Origin: Channallabes apus
Lineage: Eukaryota; Chordata; Actinopteri; Siluriformes; Clariidae
Length of the DNA stretch: 64,000 nucleotides
Direction of reading: 5' to 3'
Assembly: GCA_030522415.1 (NCBI GenBank)
Contig: CM060113.1
Coordinates: 10,212,565-10,276,564, forward strand
Shown here: positions 1 through 12,467 of the stretch, piece by piece
Layout: every line of letters begins with the position of its first letter
Numbering within the stretch: the first letter of the stretch is position 1
Notes under the pieces: generated by a model
What the model saw: the letters and a program-made list of their open reading frames with translations, nothing else
The model's database searches: none
Told to the model about the DNA's origin: nothing
Made by a program: the position numbers and the translations under genes

Positions 1-138
1 GCATACCAACAGATGGCACTAATATACATTTTACATTTACGAATTTCAGCAAGTATATTTAATGCACACAATGCAATTTTGGGCATCATGCTGTAGACCG
101 ACAAGTTCATTCGATTGGTGTTTGTGTGTCTAGACATG

Positions 139-140
<2 letters not shown>

Positions 141-198
<58 letters not shown>
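141..198. repeat. (CA)29 microsatellite
   Basis: Uninterrupted CA dinucleotide run. The His/Thr-rich reading frames across it are artefacts of the repeat. Confidence 0.95.
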
Positions 199-201
<3 letters not shown>

Positions 202-985
202 CTGTTTTATCCATTGTTATTTCAGAAAGTAATGATTTATTTCTTTGGATAGAACCTTACATTACTAGGTTACTAACTAAGTACCATCAGTCAAACACTC
301 TTGGAAAGGTTTTTTAGATTAACCCAAATACTGAAGGAACAGATAGGTCGTTTGTAGTCATTTAAAGATTGGCAGTGACTCAGCTTATGGACATTTAGAG
401 GAAGTTCATGCCACCACCTACAGTAGGTGGCAGAACAGTAATAAGTCTAGATGTATGTCTTCTTCAATCTCTGAGAGATGGTGGGACCAGCCGAGCAGGA
501 ACGGGGTGATTTGCTGGGTGTGAGTAGAGCGGAGAGGTAAGTGGGTGCTGGCCATTTTTAATTTTTAGTTTTGTAGCTTAAAAACAGCAGACAAATTTAC
601 CCTTTTAATGGAAGTACATTAAAAAAAAATAAAAAAAAACTTTATTTAATACAACCGTATGTGCCTGAGGACTGCATAAGGGTTAAACATATCTCTGTGC
701 ATTTCTTCACTGTAATTTTACAAAATAATCTTTTCTGTTCATAATAATGTTCTCTATTGTATATTATCACTTTGTAATGATTATTTGCATAGTAATAATC
801 CCTAATCAACACTATAAATGTCTACTGAGACTTTGAATTTTTTTTCATTAAGTGAATTGATTGAAGAACTTACGTCTTTTGCTTAGCATTCAAGTACAGG
901 TAGATGCTGACTTAGATGCTGAAAGCACAGCTGTTTCAGTCTTTTTAAATGTTCCATAGGCAAGTGTGTGTTTTATGCAAAGGCC
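199..985. other. Intergenic, no gene seen
   Basis: AT-rich sequence with no supported coding region. A short perfect inverted repeat (CCACCTAC / GTAGGTGG, 414-430) is the only structure noticed. Confidence 0.5.

Positions 986-988
<3 letters not shown>

Positions 989-1028
<40 letters not shown>
989..1028. repeat. (CT)20 microsatellite
   Basis: Uninterrupted CT run. The Arg/Glu-repeat reading frames on the minus strand come from it. Confidence 0.95.
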
Positions 1029-1030
<2 letters not shown>

Positions 1031-1218
1031 GAGGCCATAAAGCTGTGTAGGTAGACAGAAAGGCAGATTGCATTTTCCCCCAGTGGTTATACACAATCAG
1101 CATGAACATTATTAGCACCCTTGGTGAAGCTGAATTCAATTTTTTTTTTATTGTAATTAGCTTAAAATCTTACATTGAAAACAGAAGACCTTTTAACCTT
1201 TTAATGGAATACATTTCT

Positions 1219-1303
1219 CCCCCCCCCCCCCCCGAAAAAAAAAAAGCGTGTGCCTAATTTATTGCAGTAAAAATCTTTTTACAGCAATAAATTAGGCGCA
1301 TGC
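1219..1303. repeat. C15/A11 homopolymers followed by a 58-bp near-perfect palindrome
   Basis: C15 (1219-1233), G, then an A run (1235-1245) abut an inverted repeat. The arms 1246-1265 and 1284-1303 match at 18 of 20 positions, and the inner arms GTAAAAA/TTTTTAC (1267-1273, 1276-1282) extend the stem almost to its centre. It may be the remnant of a very small fold-back element; no target duplication was identified. Confidence 0.7.
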
Positions 1304-3169
1304 TTAGTAAAAATACCTTAGTAAAAATCCATAACCTAATGAAAAGGGACAAACATTTCTTGCCTTCATAAATTAAATAATGGCCATAAAGATGCAATTC
1401 CTACATTAATCTTAAAGCAATAATTCACGTAAACTTAAAGCAATAATTAATTTAATAATTCATATCCTGGTCATGTTGAACGCCATCCATGGATGCACAT
1501 GCATTTGAACAATCTTTCACACATAGGGATAATTTAGCATACAGATTACACCAAGACCTTGGAGCTATGAGGTAACAGTTCTACCTGTGCCACTGTTTCA
1601 CCCTTAGGCAAGGATTTTGAAGTTCGACTGGAACTTGGCTCTATCAGCAGATGAGACAAAAAAAAAAAAAATCATAAAAAATCAGAATCTCCAACCGCGA
1701 TGCCTGATCCCTGAAAACCAATAAACAACTTGTCGCCAACTTGTAGAAGGCATGCATCTGTCTGTGGGAATAAACGAACACAACTTGCACATTACAGGAA
1801 CTGGACTGGTGTACCACATCGCCCCTGTACAGTCGTAACCTCCAAGCCATTTCCACAGGTTTGGGTCATTTAAAGGAGTTCTTTGGAGGCCAGTGTTTTA
1901 GACGTTTGGCAGGCAGTCCAATCATGGCTCCAGTGTCCTAAAAACACTTTCTATGGGAATCCTAGGATAAGTACATTAGTGTAGAGAAATAAAGTTATAT
2001 TTTACTCTTATACTGATCATGCAATGTTAATTGGTTGACTTGAACACCCCTCATACTAAATTCAGGGGTTCTAGCGATTTTAGGGTTAAGTGGTTTTGTA
2101 GAATTTTGTATATTCTATTTTTTAAAAAAGCTTATTCTTAAATGAGTTCTGTGGGTGTAAATGTCATATTAATATAAGAATTTAGAGGAAGTTGGCTAGA
2201 TGTGTCAAGTGTGAGATAAATCACATAACCACTCTTTACAACAGTGTTGAGCAGAAAATAACACAAGGTGCATTTACTGTAACCTTGAGGCTGGCTGTTA
2301 CTTGTTTGGTTGAGCATTAATTTCCTTCTTTCCCAGCTGCTAATGTCATTGACAAAAAATCAGCAAAACTGCTAGAGCATGCATGAAGTGGTACAACAAT
2401 AGGTGTGACATTTAATATAAGCCTGAGGGCCAAAACTGCAATTTTGCTGCTGTTTTTTGGGTCTGCCTCTTAGTATCATTTTCTTGTAAAGCAAAATAAT
2501 GTTTCCAAATTTTGAGCAAAGCTTTTAAAGATTATAAATTCATATCCTATTAATTACTGCTTTCTGCTTTCTCAATAAAGACTATTAACACGACTACACT
2601 TCAGTATAATGGTTTACTTCAACCAACTATTAACAGAATAAATGTATTATTCATAAACAGAATAAAGAACACTTGGAACTGAAAGCAGAGGGATACAGTG
2701 GGATATACACAAATCATTTATATATAATAAATCAACATAAGATTTATAGTCTAAGACTTATCAAATATACTATAACCATCATGGGTGAAGATTTGTCCAA
2801 AATACATTTGTTATAGAGGCTGATACAGTATGTGTCACCCCAAAAACAACACTGAAAGAAAGAAAACACATTTGCTATAAATGGTACAGTAGGAATTGAC
2901 TCAGTAAAGATATTGTAAACATAGACTGTCAAAAAAAAACATATTTTAAGAGTACAATCTTAATTTTTATTTTATTTTAATTTGTTACCTCTAACTAAAA
3001 TGCTAAGAGCACTTTCTCTTGTTGTCCCAAAATAATCTTCTAACTTCACCAAGCCTTTTCTGTCCTTTTTTCATCCCTGTGATTTTATGTACCAAATTGA
3101 ATAGAAACAACAAGTTAAACTAAAATATTACTTTAAAACCCACACATGTACATGTTTATAAAAAATATT
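1304..3169. other. Intergenic, no gene seen
   Basis: AT-rich sequence. Only short spurious reading frames are present and no repeat family was recognised. Confidence 0.5.
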
Positions 3170-3425
3170 AAATAAATAAATAAATAAATAACAGCCTGAA
3201 AAAATAATTATAAACATAATAAAAATCTGATCATAACAGATTTAGTACAGATTTTTACTACAGATCTACAGTATTAGGCAAATACAGTACAAGCTCAGAC
3301 AAACAACTTACAGTAAGACAAATAACTACCGTTTTTGCCATTATTTATTTATTTATTTATCAAAAATGAAACCCTGTCATGGACTTTAACATTTAACATG
3401 CTCAGTGAGGTCTTTAATTTAGCTA

Positions 3426-3464
<39 letters not shown>

Positions 3465-3490
3465 TCATTTTTTTTTTTTTTTTTTTTTTT
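3170..3490. repeat. Simple-repeat cluster (AAAT, TTTA, TTA and poly-T)
   Basis: An AAAT run near 3170-3191, a short TTTA run near 3343-3360, a (TTA)n run at 3430-3464 and a poly-T tract ending near 3490. Reading frames here are homopolymeric artefacts. Confidence 0.8.
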
Positions 3491-3499
3491 CTCGGAGTA

Positions 3500-3730
3500 T
3501 TGCACAGTCTGACCTTGGGGGTAAATGTTCTGGAACGTCCATTCCTGGGAAGATTGGCAACTGGCTGGAATGCTTTCCATTTGTTGTCAATCTTTCTCAC
3601 TGTAGAATGATGAAGTCCAAATTGTTTGGAAATGGTTTTATTATGGTTTAACTTTTTTTTATTCATGTGCAGCAACAATTGCTTCTCTAAGACTGTTACT
3701 TATGTCTGAATGTTTCAGACCATACAACAT
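3500..3730 (-). pseudogene. Tc1-like transposase N-terminal relic
   Basis: Minus-strand translation carries the helix-turn-helix region of a Tc1-family transposase: KQFGLHHSTVRKI, then a basic NLPRNGRS-type linker (compare the NLPRSGRP of the intact-looking copy near 50 kb). The segment upstream on the minus strand resembles the family's N-terminus. No DDE catalytic domain follows; the coding part runs into poly-A/TAA simple repeat, so this is a truncated dead copy. Its HTH differs clearly from the two Tc1 copies at 45-51 kb and so belongs to another lineage. Confidence 0.65.
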
Positions 3731-4364
3731 CTGCTTTTAGAGATCTACACACCTGCTGCTGATCAATTAATAGAGGGCTGATAATTAGCAGCACCTGGCT
3801 GCAACCCTCGTAAATCTTGTTGAAACAGTAAGGGAATACTTAGTATTGCTTGCATGTTCTTTTTGTTTGTTTGTTTGTTTTTGCCACAATTTTTGTTAAA
3901 GAAATAATGGCATTTTAAAAAGGTAAAATGTTACCGAGTTAAATAAACAAGACTCACTACGATCAGATGATTTTAATACCAAAAAAAAAACATTGAATTG
4001 AACCTACCTTTTTCACATGACTGTACAATATATAGTACAGACATCACTATATTGATTTTACTGTAATCTAAGCGAAGACAGATCAACATATTTTATACCA
4101 CTTTATGGTTGAGTTAGATTGGTCTAATTAATGTTTGATTGTCTTCATACACTACAGCACAGTTACAATCTTGAATCTGATTGGTCATAAGGTGTGTATT
4201 TAATCAGACTGTAGTTTCATCTGTAACATAAACAATAGGTTCATACTAATTTCTGGTATTGTTTCTATTGAAATAACTAATTCACAGGGATGCCTGGTGG
4301 ATGCTCTGCATATATAGAAGTGATATGAAGCAGATTTTTATTTATTTATTTATTTATTTAAATG

Positions 4365-4700
4365 TGTGGCACGTTGTGGTTAGCACCGTCGCCTTGCACC
4401 TTTAGGGTCCGTGCTCGATTCCCATCTCTGTGTGCATGGACTTTGCATGACCTCCCCGTGCTTGGTGGGTTTCCTCCGGGTACTCTGGTTTCCTCCCACA
4501 GTCCAAAGACATGTAGATTAGGCTAATTGGCATTCCCAAATTGCCTGTAGTGTGTGAATGAGTGTGTGAGTGTATGCATGTGTGCCCCGTGATGGATTGG
4601 CACCGTGTCCAGACTTGTGCCCTAAGACTCCTGGGATAGGCTCCAGGTCCCTGTGACCCTGAATACAGGATAAAGCGGTTTAGAAGATGAGTGAGTGAGA
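4365..4700 (+). mobile_element. Mermaid-type tRNA-derived SINE
   Basis: Head with TGGTTAGCACCGTCGCCTTG and a B-box-like GTGCTCGATTCCC. The conserved body follows: a CTCCCCGTGCTTGG segment, TTTCCTCCGGGTACTCTGG, and AGTCCAAAGACATG. The 3' part ends with ACAGGATAAAGCGG and a GATGAGTGAGTGAG tail. This body is characteristic of Mermaid/V-SINE-like repeats abundant in otophysan fishes. Similar copies lie at 11268-11620 and 27978-28300. Confidence 0.75.
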
Positions 4701-5344
4701 TAGAGTACTGTAAGTGTTTAACAAAGAAAAATCACATAATTGTTTGCGTGGCGAAGTTTTTTGTTAGGTGACATTTATTTAGCATTTGCATTAGCACTTT
4801 CTAAGAGTTACAGTGCTTTGCAAAGTTTCCCAGCATGGAAAGGTCTCCAGGATAGAGGAGTTGGTGCTTTCCAGTTGCTCACTAAAACCACAAGCTGTGA
4901 GAGAGAAAATGAGATGCTCATAAAGGAATAACTGTTTATCATAGTGGTAACGTAAAAACAAGAACTGACTCATTCTCACGGCTGTTTCACATCATTAGAT
5001 CTTAACAGTCTTATCTTTTAAAATGTGAGAGGTGTAAGTTATTAATAAATAAAACTTTGTAACTGTTGGCAAATCACTGTACTAAAAAAAAAGGAATTAC
5101 AGCACATCTCCAGATCCTGCTGTTATACAAAATTAATCCACTTTAGGTGGTAACATCATACCACCCTGGTGTGGGCTATTTTTGTATAAGTGCGCGGTCT
5201 GTTGTGTGTTATTGCTTGCACAGTAGCAGATCTGCCAATACTGCTAGCGCCAATAAAATGCAAAGCACAGGTTTAGACCAATCAGCAATAACTTTAAAAA
5301 CATTAACATTAAAACCAGCTAGGCTTGGATTCTCTCTGGGCCAC
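4701..5344. other. Intergenic, no gene seen
   Basis: No supported gene or repeat recognised; short reading frames only. Confidence 0.4.
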
Positions 5345-5717
5345 CACACAGGGAGCTCCACAGGGTCTGTGAGTGTGTGCTGTAGTGTCTGGCACCAAGA
5401 CATTGGCAGCGGATCCTATGGATGCTGTGGACTGCTGGATGGGTCTTACTGTATATGTCCAATGAAGTCCATGGGTGCTTGTACAGAATGGGATATGGGA
5501 GGTTCGGAGACCAGGTTGGTGGCCTTGGACCCACTGTATGATGCACTGTGTGTTCTGCTGTCTTTCTATTATGGCCAGCCCTGACATTTTTCGACCATTT
5601 ATTCTGCGCTGGCTTTTCTGTGTGATCGGACCAGAGGAGATGAGCCTTCGGTCCCCACGGACATGTCAGTTTCAGTTCACCTAACAGTGGTGTTAATGTT
5701 ATGGCTGATCGGTGTAT
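5345..5717 (-). pseudogene. Tc1-like element relic, antisense, with one terminal end
   Basis: Antisense matches to a fish Tc1-like transposase: a block including GTAGTGTCTGGCACCAAGAC (C-terminal part), then GATGCACTGTGTGTTCTG and a CGGACCAGAGGAGATGAGCC-type segment (N-terminal part). The piece ends with TAATGTTATGGCTGATCGGT, which resembles that family's terminal inverted repeat. The central catalytic region is deleted. Relics that look like the same family occur at 12468-12835 and 29690-30065. The 145-aa plus-strand frame through it is a shadow. Confidence 0.6.
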
Positions 5718-8700
5718 ATTAACATTGTATTAATATGCTCGCTCTAATATATTTACAGTATATTATAACATATTTTACGGGGTTATATCATTTCAACAAT
5801 AAATGTATTGTATTTATAAGTATTTATCAAAATGTTGGCACTTGGATGCAAATGCAGAGTTTAATTGGAAAATATTCTGCAACCAATTTAAAGGGAAATC
5901 CATTATTACCTTTATTATAGTATTATATCAGGTAAATGTCAGGTCATTGGCTAACCTGTTGAACAAAAATAAATATGAACAAACAAACAAACTATGATCA
6001 AAACCAGAACAGCAATTAATGAACATAAGGTTCGTGATCCTCACTAGAACGGCGCTAGAAGTGAGACTTTGCACTGAATCAACAAGCGTCAGTTCGTGAT
6101 TGGGAACAGATGTGCTGATTTAGTAATTGTATGACTGTGATTTTGAATATGAGTCATATGACTGGTTGAGTCAAGTCTGTTGGGGCTCTAGAGAACGAAG
6201 TTTGAAGAAGAATCAGTTGGTGGTGGTGTGGTTACTTGGAATTTGGGTTTGTTAAGGGAGCCATTTCTATTACCATTAATATTTTAAACTTTTCTTTAGA
6301 AATGTTTATATGTGTTTGACGGAGTCTCTAGTATCAGGTCTGGAGGTCTTGCTTTTTTCTTTGTATTTTCATCGATTGGTTGCAGTTTAGCCTAAACCTC
6401 TACAGAAAAAGAAAGTGAGGGGATGAATCTTGTTTGATGAATTATTACAAAAGTTTTCTTGCAGACATTTCACAACATTAAAAACAACTATTATATGTTA
6501 AAAAAAAAACTACAATCCTGTATTGATAAAAAATGTCATCCAGTCGATGTGGTATAAATGGAATAAAATCTCAGGATGTGTTGCTATTAAAAGACAACCA
6601 ATTTCAAGGTGAGAGCAGTAACACTGTTTCATCAGGCTAAATCACACCTCCCAATCATTTATTATTTTCCTATAGCAGCAAGACTTGTTACGTTTTATAC
6701 CTAAAATGGAACATGTTCAAAACAGACAGAGCTGGCATTGCGAATTATTTAGTAGGCCATGATGTTACATCAGCCACAGCTTGTTTTCCTTCCTCATCTG
6801 CAGCCTAAAGAATTCTATATTCACAGCATGCCTGTGCCCTCCTTTGATCCAGACATCTTCATTGCACACTCACACTCTAGTTGAACTTTTCTATAACAGA
6901 AGAATCTGCTCTAGTCTAGCGTAGAACTAGCACTAGCACTATAAACTGTCAACTTTGATTAGGCCACTCTGGGTCATCATTGGGTCTCCAGTGATCCATT
7001 TGCTCTCTGAGTAATGAGACAGAACTTTTCTTTGCACACTCTCCTCCTTCGCTCACATGAAGATCAATTGTCTGTGCCTCACAGCTTATAGATACAAGGT
7101 CAGGTATCATTTGAGTTAACCTTTCTAAAAGACCATCATCTGTCACTGTGGAGCAAGTGTGTGTGTGTGTGTGTTTTTTTCCTGGACAAAAACACATGAT
7201 ATGGAGCATTTTCAGACAAGCTGCTCTTTATTATTAGTGTAGATACTTGATGCTGTCTATTATTAATGAATAAGAATATGAGTATGTCACAGACTGTGAA
7301 TTCCAATAGACACACTACATGTATTATAAAACTGGTTTTGGATGTCAGGTACTGCTGATCTGCTGCAATTTTCATGCATAACAGCCATATCCACAGAATG
7401 GTCAAGAAAACAACAACATCATCCACAGAGTAAGTGCATTTACTGTATGTGTAAAGGCTTAAAATAAAATGGCCCCAAGAGACATGCCTGACATGTGTAA
7501 ATCCACAGACCTATTTCTAAGAGATGCACTGAGCTCCTTTGACCTTTCCATTGGACTGTGCATTTGTCAATCTAATGAATGCATTCAAACAAACCCTTTA
7601 ATTTTGGCACAGAGATGCTACCAACTATAATCAATTATGGTCATTACCAAAACGTTAAAAAGAAATTAACCTGGGGTAATACATAGTGTTTGATCTTAGA
7701 CAACCACTTTGTTGGTGACTTTCAATTTAATTGAATCGTTTGCAAAAAAAAAAAAAAGTGAAGAAGTTCTTAGGCCACCATACTGTACATTTTATGTCAT
7801 TGTACATGTTATTCTGCCTTTGTCATATGCTTTTGTATGCTTTTTTTTCTTTCCAGCTGCTATTCAAAGTAAATAATAGCTGTACTGTATATCATAACTA
7901 CCAGCTGTATCTGTGGGTTATTTTCATGGCTTGGCGCTTCAAGGGTCCCAAGGCGGTGTCTTCTGTGACAGTCATTTGAGACATTCTGCCAACTCGTAAC
8001 ACATCTCATCATTACTGCCAACGTGATTAGGCAGTCATGAAACAAATACATTATTCATCAATAAGACACTGGAAATAAGGCACATAGATCTTGTCTTCTG
8101 GTCCAATGAGAAATCCTCTGATGTTCCTTTATAAGAAAGAAGGACAGAACAACACAATTCTGTGTGATATTTACTGTAGGATGTTTACTGGAAGTTCACT
8201 GACTGGTTAATTTGTGTCTGCATTGAAAAAGTTTACTTAGAAAGATAAATAAATAAATAAAGTTTTCCTTCATTCTCAGAATATGGTTACAAACATGTAT
8301 CTTAAATGTTTTGTCACAATGAGTGTGAAAAAAAAAATAATAAAAAATAAATAATTTAGCCCAACACAACATGCATTATTGTATATCTTGAAGCAACTTC
8401 CTAAGCAACTAAAATGTTTTGTCCCCTTTTTTATTATTTTTTTCTCACAAGCCAGTTATATGGATTTAACGCTTTAAAAATCTCCTTTAAAATATTCTGT
8501 TTACTTTCAGGGGCAAAACATAAAAATGCAGAATAAAAGAAAAATACTGTTTTAAAGAGACTATTTCATGTGACAAATTTCAACAACAACGACAAAAAAC
8601 TTAACAGTAAAACTTTATATAGAAATTAAAAAAACACGTATTTATAGGTAAGTGCTAACAGGCTGAGAATTATCAACCATTTTAACCAGCACAAGCAGAA

Positions 8701-8811
8701 TTTCCCAGCACAATTAATCTTTTTACATTTATTTGTAAGTATTTTTTTTTCTAGAGGATATTTTACTTATGTCATACATTTTTTTTTCCTGTGGAAAATT
8801 TTTTACAACAC
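5718..8811. other. Intergenic, no gene seen
   Basis: AT-rich, with a short (GT)9-like run near 7158-7175 and several A/T homopolymers. No coding region or recognised transposon. Confidence 0.45.
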
Positions 8812-8850
8812 AATAATAATAATAATAATTATTATTATTATTATTATTAT

Positions 8851-8890
<40 letters not shown>
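8812..8890. repeat. Compound (AAT)n-(ATT)n-(TAG)n microsatellite
   Basis: AAT units switch at about 8829 to ATT units and then to TAG units. The AAT and ATT halves are mutually complementary, so the single strand can fold into a hairpin. Confidence 0.9.
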
Positions 8891-8891
<1 letters not shown>

Positions 8892-9462
8892 CCACTATTG
8901 AGAGTACCACTATTCCTGGGGATATTGTGAAGTAGGAGTCCACTGATGCTGTGCAAAAAGGTGAAAACAGTTCCTCCCCAGCCCACACAGTTCCCATGAC
9001 GGCTGTGTGTCCTGAGAGTGTGTGAGTGGAGGTCTATGGTTTGGCCATGCTGTAGAACCATTCACCATCTGGAGGTTTACTCAGACAGGGAGAATGCAAC
9101 CTGATCTCTTGCAGTAACTTAAATGTCAACAGCAGTTATCTGATTCTGATACTTAATACCTTGGCAAATGTACATTGTACAGGTCTGTTTTTGGATCGTT
9201 TGAGAAAGAAGGCCTTAAACTTGTTTGCCGTCATGTTTGGTGAGAGTAATCAAAGATTTGGGGTCAAAGACACAATTTGAAATAAGGCAAAAGGTTGATT
9301 TTTGGAAATACCTTTAGTGTGAGAACCCTATTGATTCCTATGAGAAAATCAATTTTTGTCCGGTCCTGAACAAACACTCATAACTCAAACCAGCAGTTTG
9401 ACCAATCTTTCCCATTTAAAAATTTAATAAGGCAGGAATTCTGGCTCTCCAGTCTGATACAA

Positions 9463-9463
<1 letters not shown>

Positions 9464-9519
<56 letters not shown>
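9464..9519. repeat. (GT)n-(GC)4 alternating purine-pyrimidine repeat
   Basis: About 23 GT units run directly into GC units, giving an uninterrupted alternating tract of roughly 55 bp. Confidence 0.9.
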
Positions 9520-9521
<2 letters not shown>

Positions 9522-9909
9522 CACATGGGTGTCTGTATAAAATTGCGCAAGGAACAAGGGGAGCGGTAAGGAGGTAGATGGTTTTTTTTTTTTTTTTTTG
9601 CTTTTTTGCTAATTCACTTCCTCTACACTTAAAAATGGCAGTTTTACAAGAGGTTATTATTTTTAATTGACAATATTTTTTCCAAAGTAGTAGAGACATT
9701 CAAGCTCTTCAACGTGTCATGTCTCTTTTTCCCAGCAAATACAAAACAAGCTAGTATTCACTGAAGCGAAACAACAAATCCTGATAACTCGAAAATGGCA
9801 CCTTTGGTCCCGAGACTGACTTTATTCCATAGTGCTCGGGAGACCTGGCTGAACGTTTTGATGAGTTTTGTGGAGGTGCATGAATAATTGAAGGAGATAT
9901 GGCCACCTG

Positions 9910-10003
9910 CACAGTAAAGTCCCCAGTGTAGAATTAACACCCAGCAGGGTTTATATGAGTCCAGTGGAACTCAAATAAACTCAATGCTGGGGATTTTACT
10001 GTG
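9910..10003. mobile_element. Small fold-back MITE-like element (94 bp)
   Basis: The ends are inverted repeats: the left end CACAGTAAAGTCCCCAG matches the reverse complement of the right end (CTGGGGATTTTACTGTG) at all but one position. The interior also folds (GAATTAACACC versus CAAATAAACTC, weaker). No coding capacity. A target-site duplication was not clear. Confidence 0.55.
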
Positions 10004-10218
10004 TAGTTCGGGAAACTAAAAAATTGGAATTTTGAGAAAAATGTCGGGCCAATTCCTTAGAAAAGTAACAGTGAGCTTTAGCAGTATGAACCAATACAAA
10101 AGTTCTTATGGGGCTGTAGGCACCCCCTGAGAGTGCCCACTAATAATAATAATTCCCTGGAATAATATATTGTTGCTGTATGATTAGAAATGCTCTTTAT
10201 GCTATCTTGTAAAGTATA

Positions 10219-10683
10219 CAGTACAGGCCAAAAGTTTGGACATACCTTCTCATCTATCTGTCAATGTGTTTTCTTTATTTCTCACTGAAGGCATCAAAAC
10301 TATGAATGAACACATGTGGAGTTATATACTTAACAAAAAAAGGTCTCCACAGTCACCGGACCTGAACCCAATCGAGATGGTTTGTGGTGAACTCCTTCAA
10401 GACTGTTGGAAACCATTTCAGGTGACGACCTCTTGAAGCTCATCGAAGAGAATGCCAAGAGTGTGCAAAGCAGTAATCAGAGCAAAGAGTGGCTATTTTG
10501 AAGAAACTAGAATATAAAACATGTTTTCAGTTATTTCACCTTGTTTTGTTAAGTACATAACTCTACATGTGTTCATTCATAGTTTTGATGCCTTCTGTGA
10601 GAATCTACCAATGTAAATGGTCATGAAGATAAAGAAAACACATTGAATGAGTGAAGTTGTGTCCAAATTTTTGGCCTGTACTG
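10219..10683 (+). mobile_element. Internally deleted Tc1-like element with intact ends and TA duplication
   Basis: 465 bp bounded by inverted ends CAGTACAGGCCAAAAGTTTG and its complement ending GGCCTGTACTG, flanked on both sides by TA (10217-10218, 10684-10685). Inside, plus-strand codons give SPQSPDLNPIEMV, the segment around the third catalytic residue (E) of the Tc1 DDE triad. This is followed by a shortened LLQDCWKPFQ tail. The N-terminal DNA-binding region and both catalytic D blocks are missing. A longer inner inverted repeat (AACTATGAATGAACACATGT and its complement) is preserved. Confidence 0.85.
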
Positions 10684-11267
10684 TATATCTTTAATGAAAA
10701 TCTGCCAAATGCTGCGTTTATGAAACCGCTGACAACTAATAACTCTAGTGATCTAAAGTATGGACACTAAATTAAATATCAATAACATGAAATTAATCAT
10801 TTAATTATAGTTACAATAGGAATTGAATTCCATTTGCTGTTCAGACAATGACCATATTTGACCTTTGTATTAGTTGTGAAAAGGTCAATAAAATAGGAAT
10901 TGTGCACCTGTATTCATGCTCCTTAGAGGACCTATTATGCAAAATTCACTTATTTGCCATTTTTAGACATTCAAAAGGATCCAAACAAAAATTTGATCTT
11001 TCTGCTATTGTGGCCTCATATAGGGGAAACCCTCCCCTGGCTTGCTGTTCTGTTCTGCTGTTCTCCGGCAAGGCATGGTTCAGCAATTGCTCTTTTACAT
11101 ACACATCAAAATGCATTTGGAAGAGGAGTGAAAGGGAGTTTGAATGTAAAAAATGCATTATCTGAGGGTTATTTCAAGCTGAGGGTTATTTCAATAGACA
11201 ATCATGGGGGAGCTCTGGGACCTATGCGAACTCGTTAAATAAATAATAAATAATAATAATAATATTA
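10684..11267. other. Intergenic, no gene seen
   Basis: No supported gene. The overlapping plus- and minus-strand reading frames near 10848-11238 show no recognisable domain. Confidence 0.4.
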
Positions 11268-11620
11268 GGGGCGGCACAGTGGTGTAGTAGTTAGCACTAT
11301 GGCCTTGAACCTTCAAGGTCGAGGGTTTGGGTCCCACATGAGGTCTTTGTGTGTGGAGTCTTCATGTTCTCCCCGTGCTTGTTGGGGTTCCTCCGGTTAC
11401 CTCCCACAATCCAAAGATATGCAGATAAGGCTAATTACTGTATGCTAATTGGTTTTCCCAAATTTCCCGTAGTGAGTGTATGTGTCTGTGCCTTGCAAAG
11501 GCTTGGCACCCTGTCCAGGGTGTACCCTGCCTTGTGCCCAAAGTTTCCTGGAATAGGCTGCCGCCCACCTGCAACCCTGTGCAGGATAAGTGTTATAGAA
11601 GATAAATTAAGGAATGAAAG
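11268..11620 (+). mobile_element. Mermaid-type SINE
   Basis: Same modules as the 4365 copy: GGGGCGGCACAGTGGTGTAG head, TAGTTAGCACTATGGCCTTG, CTCCCCGTGCTTGTTGGGG, AATCCAAAGATATGCAGATA, and a GCAGGATAAGTGTTATAGAA 3' part. Diverged by point changes but nearly full length. The 121-aa reading frame through it is spurious. Confidence 0.75.
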
Positions 11621-12467
11621 AATAATTATGATAATATTATTAAATGAGACCTTTAAACCTGAAGTGGTTCTGACTCACATTTTTGGGATAAAACCTAAAG
11701 GGTTTGAAGTGTGAATTCTAGCCTTGACAGATCTTTCATAGTTCTTCTATCTCAGCTCTATCGCTCGAGATCATAACTAGTCTCAACTGAAAATGAGCTT
11801 GTTGCTGTTGCTGCTGCTACTACTGCTGGAGTTGCTTTTAAATTACTCATATAATTTTTTTCTTGTTACCTTCCAGGGACATTTATTTCATATTTAAATG
11901 TCCATATTTAGTTCCATCTATTTCCCATAACAAAAACAAAACACTATTCAAAACTAAACCACCACACCTTTAGACTCAACCAAAAGCCCTATGAGTCTGT
12001 TTTTTTTTTTCAGAAAGAATGAAAGAAATTAAGTGCTTTAATTCTAAATCCATACATCCATCCATACAGTACATACTGTATGCACCCATTCAGTACATGG
12101 GTGATTCTCTGAGAAGGGTCACTTTGGGTCACCTAACATTCAACACAATGGTTAACTCTGTTGCAATAAAAGAATGTGACAGGATTGAAGTAGTATCTCA
12201 CAGTAGCCTTCTAATTCTAATTTTTTTGCAACATTATTCTTTAATACTTATTTATTTATTCAATCATTTATTCATACAACAGTGTCGAAATATTGAGCAT
12301 TACAACCACAATCTGACTATGAAAACAATAAAATATAGATAAGAAGAGATTCTGCCACTTGCCCTTCATTGCAGCAAGTTCTTTAAAAAGATTTATGTGA
12401 TGTCACATATTCAATGTGGAGCTCGTAGGGGCTGATCCATTATTTTTATAGGGGGGAAATTGTATCG
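11621..12467. other. Intergenic, no gene seen
   Basis: AT-rich. A 107-aa frame at 12019-12342 has no recognisable domain. Confidence 0.4.

Noticed and set aside
126..317. His/Thr-repeat proteins around CA microsatellites (also near 7140, 9424, 21207, 43906)
   Set aside because: Translation artefacts of dinucleotide repeats with no flanking domain.
5147..5584. 145-aa plus-strand frame
   Set aside because: Runs through the antisense of a Tc1-like relic; no independent coding evidence.
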